A stretch of 64,000 nucleotides of DNA from Methylorubrum rhodinum. Its GTDB lineage: Bacteria > Pseudomonadota > Alphaproteobacteria > Rhizobiales > Beijerinckiaceae. This document shows positions 9,107-17,845 of this stretch, one piece after another. Location: contig NZ_JACHOP010000002.1 of assembly GCF_014199935.1 (NCBI RefSeq), forward strand, positions 372,001-436,000. Direction: 5' to 3'. The notes beneath the pieces were generated by a model. It did no database searches. It was not told where the DNA came from and saw only the letters and a list, made by a program, of their open reading frames with translations. The first letter of the stretch is position 1. Every line of letters starts with the position of its first letter. The translations under genes and the position numbers were made by a program.

Positions 9107-10600
9107 TCACGGGCTCCCGGGCCCCCTGGCGAGGCCCGCCAGCGTGAACAGGTCCACCGACAGCTTGGCGCCGATCACGAAGGCGTCGGGGATGTTCTTG
9201 GTGCGGTAGGGGAACCGGGTCTGGTCCGGGTTGACGATGTATTGCAGGTTCGGCGTCAGCCGGATCGCGGGCGCGACCTGGATGCCGTAGTTCAACTCCA
9301 TCATGATCTGGTGCTCGGGGATCTTTCGCGACACGCCGAGCGAGGCCTGCGCCGCATAGATGTTCGACAGCGCGAGGTCCGAAAACTTCTGCGTGTTGAT
9401 GACGAAGCCGACCGTGTCGTAGGGCCGGCCCGCGAAGGTGCCGGTCTGCAACGCGCCGATCTCCAGAAAATAATCCTCGATCAGCCGGCCGCCGGTGCCG
9501 GTCATGGCGACGCCGAACAGGGTCAGGCCCTGCACGCCGGTCGGATCGGGGCGCCAGATCATCTGGTCGAAGCGGGCATAGACGCCCGAGCGCCCGAAGC
9601 GGGTGCGCGGGTCGAGCCCGGTCAGCACCGCGCGGCCCCCGGCCACGTCGCGCACGGGATCGGGATAGTCGGAGCGATCGACCCAGCCGCCGATGCCGTA
9701 ATTGCGCGGCAGGGCGTCGTTGGCGAAGGTGGTGGAATAGCCGAGCTCGAACGGCACGATCGCGCCGGTCGCGCCCTTGGTCGAGAAGTCGAGGCCGTTG
9801 TCGCCGGGCTGCTGGTGCAGCGGGTTCACCTCGTAGGCGCCGACATGGACGAACACCTTGTCGGTCAGCCACGCCTTGGCGTGCCCGCCCCAACTCGACA
9901 CCGGCCAGAAGGTGAAGTTCGAGGTCTTGAACACGAAGGTCGGGTTGCCGCAGGCCGAGTTCGTCTGGAAATTGCAGTAGATCGGCGAATTCAGGAAGGC
10001 GATGTTGGCGACAAGCCGCCCGACCTCGATGTCGAGGCGGTTGTCGAACAGCTTCTGCTGGTAGGACAGCAGCGTGAGGCGGGTGGTCTGGCCGCCGCCG
10101 AAGATTTCCTGAACGCTGGTGTTGTTGCCGATCACGTCGTTGGCGAGGCTGCGGCCGTGGCGGTTGGTGACCGCGACATGGACCGAGCCGCCGTCGATCC
10201 CGGCGAGCCGGTTGAGGTCGGCGTCGATGCCGAAGAACAACTGGCCGGCCCAGGCCGTGCCCCGGCGGATGCCGCCCACCGGATTGGTCGCGCCCTGGCC
10301 GGTGTAGTTCAGGAGGATCGACAGGCCGTTGCCGAGGTCGAACGTGCCGGGCGGCAGGGTGGGGGGCGTGGCGCTCTGGCCGAGCACGTCGGCGGCGGCG
10401 GCCGCGCTGCCGTCGTTGCCGAAGATGCGGCGGGGCGCGGCGCGGCGGGCGACCCGGCGGACCACCGGGCGGCGCGCGGCCGGCGCGACGATGGTGGGCG
10501 GCGCGAGGCCGGGTTCGGGCGGCGCACCCTGTGCGTGCGCTTGGCCGCCGAGCACCGTGCACAGGCCGAGCATCGCCCCTGCTGCTGTGACCGCCTTCAT
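9107..10600 (-). CDS. Carbohydrate-selective porin, OprB family
   Basis: A 497-residue outer-membrane protein with a signal peptide ending in GGQAHAQ (near residue 24), a Pro/Arg/Ala-rich linker to about residue 60, and then an OprB-like barrel: FDLGNGLSILLNYTGQ, GGIRRGTAWAGQLFFGIDAD and YQQKLFDNRLDIEVGRL. The family forms sugar-diffusion channels. It lies downstream of the fructose PTS genes on the same strand but is separated by a 357-base gap with a repeat, so co-transcription is unlikely, though a role in fructose entry is an attractive inference. The Arg-rich stretch (RRPVVRRVARRAAPRR) before the barrel is unusual. Confidence 0.85.
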   Translation of the reverse strand: MKAVTAAGAMLGLCTVLGGQAHAQGAPPEPGLAPPTIVAPAARRPVVRRVARRAAPRRIFGNDGSAAAAADVLGQSATPPTLPPGTFDLGNGLSILLNYTGQGATNPVGGIRRGTAWAGQLFFGIDADLNRLAGIDGGSVHVAVTNRHGRSLANDVIGNNTSVQEIFGGGQTTRLTLLSYQQKLFDNRLDIEVGRLVANIAFLNSPIYCNFQTNSACGNPTFVFKTSNFTFWPVSSWGGHAKAWLTDKVFVHVGAYEVNPLHQQPGDNGLDFSTKGATGAIVPFELGYSTTFANDALPRNYGIGGWVDRSDYPDPVRDVAGGRAVLTGLDPRTRFGRSGVYARFDQMIWRPDPTGVQGLTLFGVAMTGTGGRLIEDYFLEIGALQTGTFAGRPYDTVGFVINTQKFSDLALSNIYAAQASLGVSRKIPEHQIMMELNYGIQVAPAIRLTPNLQYIVNPDQTRFPYRTKNIPDAFVIGAKLSVDLFTLAGLARGPGSP

Positions 10601-10957
10601 GTCGTCCCCCGTTGTAAACGATTTCTTGAATTGAGCTCGACCGAGCCTCCGATCTGCGCCGGAGCCGGAAGATTACAGGGCGATTCACTTCGGGAAAGAA
10701 GTATTCGCCGTTTTTCCCAACCTATGTTGATTTTCGGGCCCAGCGTGACCCGGATGCCGCATCAGGGTTGTGCGGGTATTCCCCTCCCCCTTGCGGGGAG
10801 GGGGTAGGGGTGGGGGTGGTTCAGAAGGAACCAGATCGGTGCCTTCCGCCCGACCCCCACCTCCGGCTCCTCCCCACCCGGATCGGGCCTGCCCGATCCG
10901 GGCCAGCAAGGATCGGATCTCGGGCAAACCCGAGATCCGGGGGGAGGAGAGGGCGCT
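10601..10957. other. Intergenic region between fruA and the OprB porin gene
   Basis: This 357-base gap holds the upstream region of the porin gene (10601-10780), with AT-rich tracts TTTCTTGAATTG and AGTATTCGCCGTTTTTCCC as possible promoter elements on the minus strand, and a GC-rich repeat (10781-10949). No gene is seen. Confidence 0.6.
10781..10949 (-). repeat. 169-bp intergenic repeat, copy B
   Basis: On the minus strand this reads CTCCTCCCCCCGGATCTCGG and then follows the same order of palindromes as the copy at 4189-4355, down to the CCCCGCAAGGGGGAGGGG end. Most differences are single substitutions. It lies just past the fruA stop codon, where its hairpins could act as a 3' RNA structure. 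Confidence 0.85.
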
Positions 10958-12688
10958 TCACGCCGCCCGCTTCTTCAGGAGCCCCACCAGCAGCCCCGTC
11001 ACGACGGTCCCGGCCACCAGCGCGATCAGGGCGCCGGGCAGGTTCGTCACCGCGTTCGGGATCGGCAGGACGAACAGGCCGCCATGGGGCACCTTGAGGG
11101 TCACGCCGGAGGTGAGCGCGAGGGCGCCGGCCACCGCGGAGCCCGCCACCATGGAGGGGATCACCCGTAAGGGATCGGCCGCCGCGAAGGGGATCGCGCC
11201 CTCGGTGATGAAGGCGGCACCCAGCACGGCCGCCGCGCCGCCGGCCTCGCGCTCGGGCTTGGAAAAGCGGTTGGGAAACAGCCGGGTGGCCAGCGCGATG
11301 CCGAGCGGGGGCGTCATGCCGCCGAGCATCACCGCGGCCATCGGGGCATCGACGCCCGAGGAGAGCAGGGCGGCGGAGGAAGCGTAGGCCGCCTTGTTGA
11401 TCGGCCCGCCCATATCGACCGCCATCATGCCGCCGAGCACGAGGCCGAGCACCAGCGCGCTCGCCCCCTGCATGCCCTTGAGCCAGTCGGTGAGCGCCGC
11501 GAGCACCGCGGCCACCGGCACGCCGACGACGTAGACCATCAGCAGGCCGGTGATCGCGGTGGCGATGAGCGGCAGGATCAGGACGGGCTTCAGCCCTTCG
11601 AGATTGCGGTGCAGGCGGATATGCTTGTTGAGGAACGCGGTCGTGTAGCCGGCGATGAAGCCCGCGGCGATACCCCCCAAGAAACCCGCCTGGAGGTTGG
11701 CGGCGAGCATGCCGCCGATCATGCCCGGCGCGATGCCGGGGCGATCGGCGATGGAATAGGCGATGTAGCCGGCGAGCGCCGGAACGATGAGGGCGAAGGC
11801 CGCCTTGGCCCCGATCTCGCTCAGCGCGAAGCCGAGCGTACCGGCATTCTCCGGCTTCATCGCGTCGATGCCGCCGAACGCGAAGGCGAGCGCGATCAAG
11901 AGGCCGCCCGCGACCACGAAGGGCAGCATGAACGACACACCGGTCATCAGGTGCTTGTAGGCGCCGGCCTTCTTTTCCGCCGCGGCCGGGCGGGCGGGGC
12001 CGTCCGCCTTCGTCTCGGCGGCGCCGGCCGCCTGGAGCTGCGCCTCGGCGAGCGCGGTGGCGATCAGGCCCTTGCCGTCGCGGATCGCCGCCTTGGTGTT
12101 GGTGGCGTAGAGCCGTTTGCCGGCAAAGCGCGAGCGATCCACCCCGGTGTCGGCGGCGATGATGACCACGTCGGCCGCCGCGATCTCCACTGCGGTCAGG
12201 GCGTCGCGGGCGCCGACCGAGCCTTGGGTCTCGACGCGGATGTCGTGGCCGAGCGCCTGCGCCGACGCCTGCAGTCCCTCCGCCGCCATGAAGGTATGGG
12301 CGATGCCGGTGGGGCAGGACGTGATCGCCACGATTTTTTTGGCAGTTGGCGTCGCGCTCGTGGAAGCCGATGCGGGTGAGGCGCTGGCGGTGCCGGCGAG
12401 CAGCCGGTCGAGCACCGCGTTCACGTCGGTGAGCACGTCGTCGATGGCCGCGCGCGCGCGGGTCAGCGCGCCGAACCGGCCCTCGCCGAGATCGCCCTCG
12501 CCGACGAGGAGCACGGCCTTGGCCTCCCGGATGGCGGCCTCGGGGATCGGGTTGCCGCCGCCCTTGCCGCGGATTTCCAGCGCCAGCGCCGCGTTGCGCC
12601 GCCCGGCCGCCTTGCGCAGAGCCTCGGCCGCGAGGACGGCGTGGGTGGAGAGGTCACCGCCTCCCACCACCGCCAGGAGCTGTGCCAT
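10958..12688 (-). CDS. fruA: Fructose PTS transporter, IIB'BC components
   Basis: A 576-residue permease that imports fructose and phosphorylates it to fructose 1-phosphate. Residues 1-105 are a degenerate IIB' domain (LLAVVGGGDLSTHAVLAAEA). Residues ~115-215 are the active IIB with the phosphocysteine in VAITSCPTGIAHTFMAAEG (Cys125), and ~250-570 is the membrane IIC domain with many helices (FMLPFVVAGGLLIALAFAFG, GPINKAAYA). The start at ATG 12688 is set by AGGAGGAACCC just upstream; an in-frame extension to 12742 lacks support. It follows fruK by 190 bases containing a palindromic repeat, so it may be differentially expressed from fruBK. Confidence 0.95.
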   Translation of the reverse strand: MAQLLAVVGGGDLSTHAVLAAEALRKAAGRRNAALALEIRGKGGGNPIPEAAIREAKAVLLVGEGDLGEGRFGALTRARAAIDDVLTDVNAVLDRLLAGTASASPASASTSATPTAKKIVAITSCPTGIAHTFMAAEGLQASAQALGHDIRVETQGSVGARDALTAVEIAAADVVIIAADTGVDRSRFAGKRLYATNTKAAIRDGKGLIATALAEAQLQAAGAAETKADGPARPAAAEKKAGAYKHLMTGVSFMLPFVVAGGLLIALAFAFGGIDAMKPENAGTLGFALSEIGAKAAFALIVPALAGYIAYSIADRPGIAPGMIGGMLAANLQAGFLGGIAAGFIAGYTTAFLNKHIRLHRNLEGLKPVLILPLIATAITGLLMVYVVGVPVAAVLAALTDWLKGMQGASALVLGLVLGGMMAVDMGGPINKAAYASSAALLSSGVDAPMAAVMLGGMTPPLGIALATRLFPNRFSKPEREAGGAAAVLGAAFITEGAIPFAAADPLRVIPSMVAGSAVAGALALTSGVTLKVPHGGLFVLPIPNAVTNLPGALIALVAGTVVTGLLVGLLKKRAA

Positions 12689-12743
12689 GGGTTCCTCCTG
12701 TGAAATGGGTTGTTCGTTCAAACGGTTCGGTGGCCGCCGCATC

Positions 12744-12872
12744 CCCTCTCCCCTCCGCGGGAGAGGGTGGCCCCCGAAGGGGGTCGGGTGAGGGGCTGGC
12801 TCAGGTTCTTCCGGAAGCGTCGCTCCCCTCTCCCGCCCGCTCCGCGGGCACCCTCCCCCGCAGAGGGGGGAG
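12744..12872. repeat. GC-rich palindromic repeat between fruK and fruA
   Basis: Several inverted repeats lie in tandem: CCCTCTCCCCTCCGCGGGAG pairing into AGAGGG, GGCCCCCGAAGGGGGTC, CCCGCCCGCTCCGCGGG, and CCCTCCCCCGCAGAGGGGGG with AGGG. The motif family (CCCCCGCAGAGGGGGAGGG) also occurs at 57849-57873. Within the fru operon it may act as an RNA-processing or stabilising structure. Confidence 0.65.
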
Positions 12873-12878
12873 GGTTTT

Positions 12879-13823
12879 TTAGGTCAGCGCTTCCACCCGG
12901 ATATCGCGGGCGATGGCCTCGACCGCCTCCCGCCCCGGCAGGTTCGCTCCCGTGCGGCTGAGCTTGCCCGCGGCAAAGGCCAGCGCCCGCCGGGCGAGGT
13001 CGGGGAGCGCCAGCCCGTCATGCAGGCCGGCAACGAGACCGGCGACCAGGGCGTCGCCCGCGCCGACCGTGCTCGCCACCTTCGTCGCGGGCGGCAGGGC
13101 CCGCAGCGCCCCTTCCCCCGAAACGAACAGCGCTCCGTCCTCGCCGAGCGAGACGCAGACCAACGGGATGCCCGACGCCTGCAAGCGGCGGGCGGCGTCG
13201 AGCAGGGCGGCGGGGTCGGCGAGCGGGCGGCCGGCCCATTCCTCCAGTTCGTGGCGGTTGGGCTTGATCGCGGAGGGCAGGGCGGCGGGGCCGGCGGCGA
13301 GCGCCGCGCTCAAGGACGGGCCGGAGGCATCGAGCACCACGCGGGCGCCGCGGCCGCGCAGCTCCGCCGTCAGCCGGGCGTAGGTGTCGGGGGCAAGCGA
13401 ACGCGGCAGACTGCCGGCCAGCACCACGAGGCTGCCGTCCCGCGCCAGCTCGGAGAGGACGGCACGCACCGCCTCCAGCGTCGAGGGGCCGAATTCGAGG
13501 CCGGGCAGGTTGATGTCGGTGGTCTCGCCCGTGCCGGCGTCGAGGAGCTTGAGGTTGGTCCGGGTTTCGCCCGGAATCCAGACGAAGCGGTCGTCGATGC
13601 CCTTGGCCGCCAGCACCTGCTCGAACGGCGCGGCGTTGTCCTGGCCGAGCACGCCGGTGGCGGACACGGACAGGCCCCAATCGGCGAGGCAGCAGGCGAC
13701 GTTGACGCCCTTGCCGCCGGCATCCGACCAGACCGAGCGGGCGCGGTGGACCGAGCCGGGGGTCAAGGCGTCGAGGGTGACGGTCTGGTCGATCGCCGGG
13801 TTGAGGGTGAGGGTGGCGATCAT
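12879..13823 (-). CDS. fruK: 1-phosphofructokinase
   Basis: A 314-residue PfkB-family sugar kinase that converts fructose 1-phosphate to fructose 1,6-bisphosphate. It shows the family's N-terminal signature (IATLTLNPAIDQTV, SDAGGKGVNVACCLADWG) and the C-terminal GAGDALVAGLVAG with the catalytic Asp. Length is standard. It begins 3 bases after the fruB stop codon, so it is translationally coupled within the operon fruB-fruK-fruA. The last residues of the frame are close to a GC-rich repeat. Confidence 0.95.
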   Translation of the reverse strand: MIATLTLNPAIDQTVTLDALTPGSVHRARSVWSDAGGKGVNVACCLADWGLSVSATGVLGQDNAAPFEQVLAAKGIDDRFVWIPGETRTNLKLLDAGTGETTDINLPGLEFGPSTLEAVRAVLSELARDGSLVVLAGSLPRSLAPDTYARLTAELRGRGARVVLDASGPSLSAALAAGPAALPSAIKPNRHELEEWAGRPLADPAALLDAARRLQASGIPLVCVSLGEDGALFVSGEGALRALPPATKVASTVGAGDALVAGLVAGLHDGLALPDLARRALAFAAGKLSRTGANLPGREAVEAIARDIRVEALT

Positions 13824-13826
13824 CGC

Positions 13827-16388
13827 TCAGGCTCCGGTCGCATGGGTGTCGAGGGCGCGGACGGACGCCGCGTCCTCCTGCTCGCAGGCGCGCAGCGCCA
13901 GGGCCTTCAACTCGGCCATGTCGGAGGCGCGCAGCCGCGCCTTCACGCCGGGCAAGTCGCGGGGCGTCATCGACAGTTCGTCGACCCCGAGGCCCGCGAG
14001 CAGGCAGGCCCCGAACGGATCGCCCGCGATGCCGCCGCAGACGCCGACGAAGCGGTTGTGGCGCGCCGCGCCCTCGCAGGTCATGTGGATGAGCCGCAGG
14101 ACCGCCGGATGGAGCGAATCGGTTTCCGGCGCGAGGTCGGTGTTCTGGCGGTCGATGGCGAGCGCGTATTGCGTCAGGTCGTTGGTGCCGATCGAGAAGA
14201 AGTCGCAGTGGCGGGCCATCGCATCGGCCTGGATCGCGGCGGCCGGCACCTCGATCATGATGCCGAGCGGCACCTCCGGCGCGCCGATCTCTTTTCGAAT
14301 CTGCTCGCAGATTTCGCGCAGGCGGATCACCTCCGGCACCGAGGTGATCATCGGCATCATGATCGAGAGCGGAGCTTCCTTGCCCTTGGGGGCATCGGCC
14401 GGAATATGGTCCTTGGCCGCGCGGTAGAGGGCGCGCAGCTGCGGCTCCATCAGGTCGGGGCGGCGCAGCAGCAGGCGGGCGCCGCGCACGCCGAGGAAGG
14501 GGTTTTCCTCTTTCGGCAGGTGCAGGTGGGCGACCTGCTTGTCGCCGCCGATGTCGAGCGTCCGCACGATCAGCGGGCGCCCGGCGAGCGCCTTCAGCAT
14601 CGCCGAGTAGGTCGCGTACTGGTCGTCCTCGCTCGGCGTGTCGCCGCGCTCCAGAAACAGGAACTCGGTGCGCATCAGGCCGACGCCCTCGGCGCCCTGG
14701 TCGAGGGCGAGCGGCACCTGCTCCGGATTGTTGACGTTGCCGCCGATGGCGATGCGGTGGCCGTCGCGGGTCTCGGCGGGTTTCGCCCGCTCCCGCGCCT
14801 CGATCTCGGCCTGTTCCCGCTGCCGAGCGCGCCAGCTCTCGGCCGAGGCGATGTCGGCCTCGCTGGGATCGAGGTAGAGGCGGCCCGTGGTGCCGTCGAG
14901 GATCGCGCGGGTGTGGTTCTCTAGTGCCAGCAGGCCGGGGCCGCCCGCGACCATGGCCGGGATGCCGAGCGTGCGCGCCAGGATCGCGGTGTGTGAGGTC
15001 GGGCCGCCCTGCGCGGTGGCGAGCCCGATGACGCGGGCCGGGTCGAGCCCGGCGGTGTCCGAGGGGGCGAGGTCGGGGGCGATCAGGATGCAGGGCACAT
15101 CCGGCAGGTCGTGGCCGCTCTTGAGCGCCGGGTCGATCTGCGCCAGCACCCGGCGGCCGACATCGCGGAGATCCGCGGCGCGGGCGGCGAGCACCGGATT
15201 GCCGAGCGCCGAGAGCTGGCCCGCCATCCGCTCGACGGCGGCGTTCCAGGCGTAGGCCACGCCGTGGCCCTCGACCATGAGCTGGCAGGCGAGCGTGATC
15301 AGATCTGTGTCGGCGATGAGTTCCCCTTGCGCCTTGAAGATGCCGGCATCGGCCTTGCCGAGGCGGCGGGCGGTGTCGTCGGCCAGCGCCCGGAGCTGGT
15401 CGCCGGTGGCCGCGAGCGCCCGGTGCAGGCGGTCGGCGCCCGAGGTCAGGGGCTCGGGCTCGTCCGGCACCACCACCTCGGCGGCGGCCAGCACGTGGAC
15501 CGGGCCGATGGTGAGGCCGGGGCTCGCGCCGATGCCGGCCATGGTCCGCGGCTTGTCGGCGGGGTTCCAGCCCGCCACCGGTCCGGCGGCCTTGGCCGCG
15601 GCCTCTGCGGCGCGTTGCGCGGCGGCCTTCTCGCCGGCGCTCAGCCCCGTCACCGCGGCGCAGATTTTTGCGAGTGAAGCGGCCTCGTCGTCGCCCTCGG
15701 CCGAGATCGTCACCTCGTCGCCGCAGCGCAGGCCGAGCTGCAACAGCGCGATCAAATTCTTGGCATCCGCCACCTCGCCGCCGTGGCGGACCTGGATGCG
15801 GGCCGGGCAGGAGCGCGCCGTCTCGACCCAGTGCGAGGCGGGCCGCGCATGCAGGCCGGTCGGATAATCGACGGTCCAGTCGAAGCGCTGGCGCAGGTCG
15901 TTGGCCGTGCCGGTGCTGGCGGGGGCCGCCGAATCCTCGGTGAGGGCCCGCGCGATCTCCGCGTCGCTCGCGGTGGAGCGCAGGCGCTCCAGCCGGCCCT
16001 CGTCCTGGATCAGGCGGGTGAGGCGGCGCAACACGGTGATGTGGGTGTCGGATTGCGCCGCGATGGCGACGACGAGATGGGCGATCTGCCCGTCGTGCCA
16101 CGCGATGCCGCCGGGCACCTGCAGCACAGCCAGCCCGCTCTCGCGCACCAGATGGCGGTCGTCGACCATGCCGTGCGGGATGACGACGCCGTGGCCGAGA
16201 TAGGTGTTCGACACGCCCTCGCGCTTCAGCATGCTCGCCCCGTAGTCGGCGTCGATGCAGCCGGCGGCCGTCAGCAGCGAGGCGGCCTCGCGGATCGCGG
16301 CCTCCTTGTCGGCGGGCGCCGCATTCAGGCGCACAAGCAGCCGCGGGCCGGTGTGGGGCGCGGAGAAGTTCGGCGTTGGTGCGAGCAT
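13827..16388 (-). CDS. fruB: Fructose PTS multiphosphoryl transfer protein (EIIA-HPr-EI fusion)
   Basis: An 853-residue fusion that carries phosphate from PEP to FruA. Residues 1-150 form an EIIA(Fru) domain (ASMLKREGVSNTYLGHGVVI, active His in VVIPHGMVDD). Residues ~165-255 form HPr with YPTGLHARPAS (phospho-His180) and ALLQLGLRCGDEV. Residues ~285-850 form EI, with the phospho-His in GGPTSHTAILARTLGIPAM and the PEP-binding signatures IGTNDLTQYALAIDR and VCGGIAGDP. The start at ATG 16388 follows GGGAGGAGAGCACGCC; the open frame continues far upstream but those residues overlap the divergent regulator gene. With its own EI and HPr this transport chain does not depend on a general PTS. Confidence 0.96.
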   Translation of the reverse strand: MLAPTPNFSAPHTGPRLLVRLNAAPADKEAAIREAASLLTAAGCIDADYGASMLKREGVSNTYLGHGVVIPHGMVDDRHLVRESGLAVLQVPGGIAWHDGQIAHLVVAIAAQSDTHITVLRRLTRLIQDEGRLERLRSTASDAEIARALTEDSAAPASTGTANDLRQRFDWTVDYPTGLHARPASHWVETARSCPARIQVRHGGEVADAKNLIALLQLGLRCGDEVTISAEGDDEAASLAKICAAVTGLSAGEKAAAQRAAEAAAKAAGPVAGWNPADKPRTMAGIGASPGLTIGPVHVLAAAEVVVPDEPEPLTSGADRLHRALAATGDQLRALADDTARRLGKADAGIFKAQGELIADTDLITLACQLMVEGHGVAYAWNAAVERMAGQLSALGNPVLAARAADLRDVGRRVLAQIDPALKSGHDLPDVPCILIAPDLAPSDTAGLDPARVIGLATAQGGPTSHTAILARTLGIPAMVAGGPGLLALENHTRAILDGTTGRLYLDPSEADIASAESWRARQREQAEIEARERAKPAETRDGHRIAIGGNVNNPEQVPLALDQGAEGVGLMRTEFLFLERGDTPSEDDQYATYSAMLKALAGRPLIVRTLDIGGDKQVAHLHLPKEENPFLGVRGARLLLRRPDLMEPQLRALYRAAKDHIPADAPKGKEAPLSIMMPMITSVPEVIRLREICEQIRKEIGAPEVPLGIMIEVPAAAIQADAMARHCDFFSIGTNDLTQYALAIDRQNTDLAPETDSLHPAVLRLIHMTCEGAARHNRFVGVCGGIAGDPFGACLLAGLGVDELSMTPRDLPGVKARLRASDMAELKALALRACEQEDAASVRALDTHATGA

Positions 16389-16462
16389 GGCGTGCTCTCC
16401 TCCCTGGCGCGCCGACCGACCGATCAGATCGATTCTTGGGTCGTCGGCGTTGTTGTGCTCAA

Positions 16463-16476
16463 TGAAAACGTTTTCA
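16463..16476. promoter_or_regulatory. FruR operator, palindrome 1
   Basis: A perfect palindrome TGAAAACGTTTTCA centred 81 bases upstream of fruB and 114 bases upstream of the divergent LacI-type gene. It has the central CG typical of LacI-family operators. Its place between the two genes suggests that the regulator represses fruB and possibly itself until fructose 1-phosphate is present. Confidence 0.75.
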
Positions 16477-16564
16477 CAAGTCGCGTCAAGCGTACCCGGC
16501 AAAAAAGTGCAGGTAGCCGGCTTGCTGAGGGTGCCGGCCCCTGGCACAAGAGGCTGCATGCAGC

Positions 16565-16576
16565 TGAAAACGTTTC
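16565..16576. promoter_or_regulatory. FruR operator, palindrome 2 (partial)
   Basis: TGAAAACGTTTC repeats most of the palindrome at 16463 and lies only 7 bases before the start codon of the LacI-type regulator gene. A bound repressor here would block its own transcription or translation, so autoregulation is likely. Confidence 0.6.
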
Positions 16577-16583
16577 CCGCCCG

Positions 16584-17570
16584 ATGAGTGTCGGCATCCG
16601 CGACGTGGCCCGTGCGGCGGGCGTCTCGACGGCGACGGTGTCGCGCGCGCTGGGCCGTGGCCCGGTGAGCGACGCGGTGCGCGAGCAGGTCGAGGCGGCG
16701 GTGCGCGCCACCGGCTACCGGCCGAACCTCTCGGCCCGGCGCCTGCGCTCCAAGGCGGCGCAGACGATCGGCCTGATCGTGGCCGACATCCGCAACCCGT
16801 TCTTCACCGCCGTCAGCCGCGCGGTGGAGGATGCGGCCTACGCCGCGGGCCTGCGGGTGATCCTGTGCAACACCGACGAGGACCCGGCCCGCGAGGCTTT
16901 GTATCTCCGCCTGATGGAGGAGGAGCGCGTCACCGGGGTGATCTTCGCGCCCACCAAGACGACCGCCGACGCGCTGACCGCCGACAGCCTCGCCTTCCCC
17001 ACCGTGTTCATCGACCGCTCCGGCCTGCCCGGCGCGCACGACAGCGTCGTGCTCGACAACGTCGCCGCGGCCGCTGCGCTGGTGGATCACTTGGCGGCAC
17101 AGGGGTTCTCCCGCATCGGCGGCCTGTTCGGCTCGACCAGTTCCACCGCCCGCGAGCGGCAGGCCGGCTACGAGGCGGCGATGGCCCGCCACGGCCTCGC
17201 GCCGCTCATCCGTTCGGTCGCCCCGAACGCCGCTGCCGCTGAAGCCGAATCCGCCCGCTGGCTCGGGCAGCCGGATCGGCCGGAGGCGCTGATCCTGTCG
17301 AACGGCCTGATCCTGATGGGCGCGGTGCGCGCCGCCCGCACGCTCGGCCTCGGCGTGCCCCGCGACCTCGCGCTCGCCGGCTTCGACAACGAGCCCTGGA
17401 CCGATCTGGTCGAGCCCGGCCTCACCGTGATCGAGCAACCGGTCGCCGAGATCGGCGCCCAGGCGATGCGCCTGCTGTTCGAACGCATCGAGAGCCCGGA
17501 CCAGCCGGTGAGGAAGGTGGTGCTGAGCGGGCGGACGGTGCTGCGGGGTTCGACGCGGCGGGTTGCTTGA
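16584..17570 (+). CDS. LacI-family transcriptional regulator of fructose genes
   Basis: A 328-residue repressor. The N-terminal helix-turn-helix is plain (IRDVARAAGVSTATVSRALG, followed by hinge YRPNLSARRLRSKAAQTIG). The rest is a periplasmic-binding-protein-like sugar domain (IGLIVADIRNPFFTAVSRAV, ALAGFDNEPWTDLVEPGLT). It is divergent from fruB, with two matching palindromes between them, so it is most likely the FruR of this operon; fructose 1-phosphate is the probable effector by analogy with known fru regulators. The start at ATG 16584 gives a normal LacI N-terminus; the longer open frame is antisense to fruB. Confidence 0.92.
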   Translation: MSVGIRDVARAAGVSTATVSRALGRGPVSDAVREQVEAAVRATGYRPNLSARRLRSKAAQTIGLIVADIRNPFFTAVSRAVEDAAYAAGLRVILCNTDEDPAREALYLRLMEEERVTGVIFAPTKTTADALTADSLAFPTVFIDRSGLPGAHDSVVLDNVAAAAALVDHLAAQGFSRIGGLFGSTSSTARERQAGYEAAMARHGLAPLIRSVAPNAAAAEAESARWLGQPDRPEALILSNGLILMGAVRAARTLGLGVPRDLALAGFDNEPWTDLVEPGLTVIEQPVAEIGAQAMRLLFERIESPDQPVRKVVLSGRTVLRGSTRRVA

Positions 17571-17611
17571 GAGGCGCGGCCGATCCGGTGGATTGCGCAC
17601 CGACATCAAGC

Positions 17612-17631
17612 GTGTAGATTTAAATACACAC
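17612..17631. promoter_or_regulatory. Palindromic operator upstream of hicAB
   Basis: GTGTAGATTTAAATACACAC is an imperfect palindrome (8 of 10 positions pair) ending 9 bases before the hicA start. It is AT-rich against its surroundings and sits where the ribbon-helix-helix domain of HicB would be expected to bind for autorepression. It also includes possible -10 sequence. Confidence 0.6.
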
Positions 17632-17640
17632 GGAATTGCC

Positions 17641-17835
17641 ATGCCGAAGGTCGAGACCAGCTTCAGGGCGATCATCGACCGCCTGATGGCGGAGGGCTGG
17701 GTGAGCGAGGGCGGCACCAAGCACGAGAAATTCGCGCATGCCGCCAAGCCCGGCATCAAGATCATGGTGCCGCGCCACCGCGTCCTGTCGCCGGGTGTCG
17801 CCCGCAACATCGCCAAGGCTGCCGGTTGGCTCTGA
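17641..17835 (+). CDS. HicA-type toxin (mRNA interferase)
   Basis: A 64-residue protein with the HicA double-stranded-RNA-binding-like fold: a Gly/Lys-rich GGTKHEKFAH segment carrying the conserved His (residue 28), then IKIMVPRHRVLSPGVARNIAKAAGW, equivalent to the usual VPxH...LxxGTxRxIxKQAG end. Members cleave mRNA when freed from HicB. The ATG start lies just downstream of an AT-rich palindrome. It is followed after 10 bases by the HicB-like gene with GGAGGG between, the usual toxin-first order. Confidence 0.85.
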   Translation: MPKVETSFRAIIDRLMAEGWVSEGGTKHEKFAHAAKPGIKIMVPRHRVLSPGVARNIAKAAGWL

Positions 17836-17845
17836 GGAGGGAGCG

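Noticed and set aside
13018..16101. Long alternative frame within fruB and fruK
   Set aside because: Frame-shifted shadow rich in Arg and Pro; the correct frame gives all PTS and kinase motifs.
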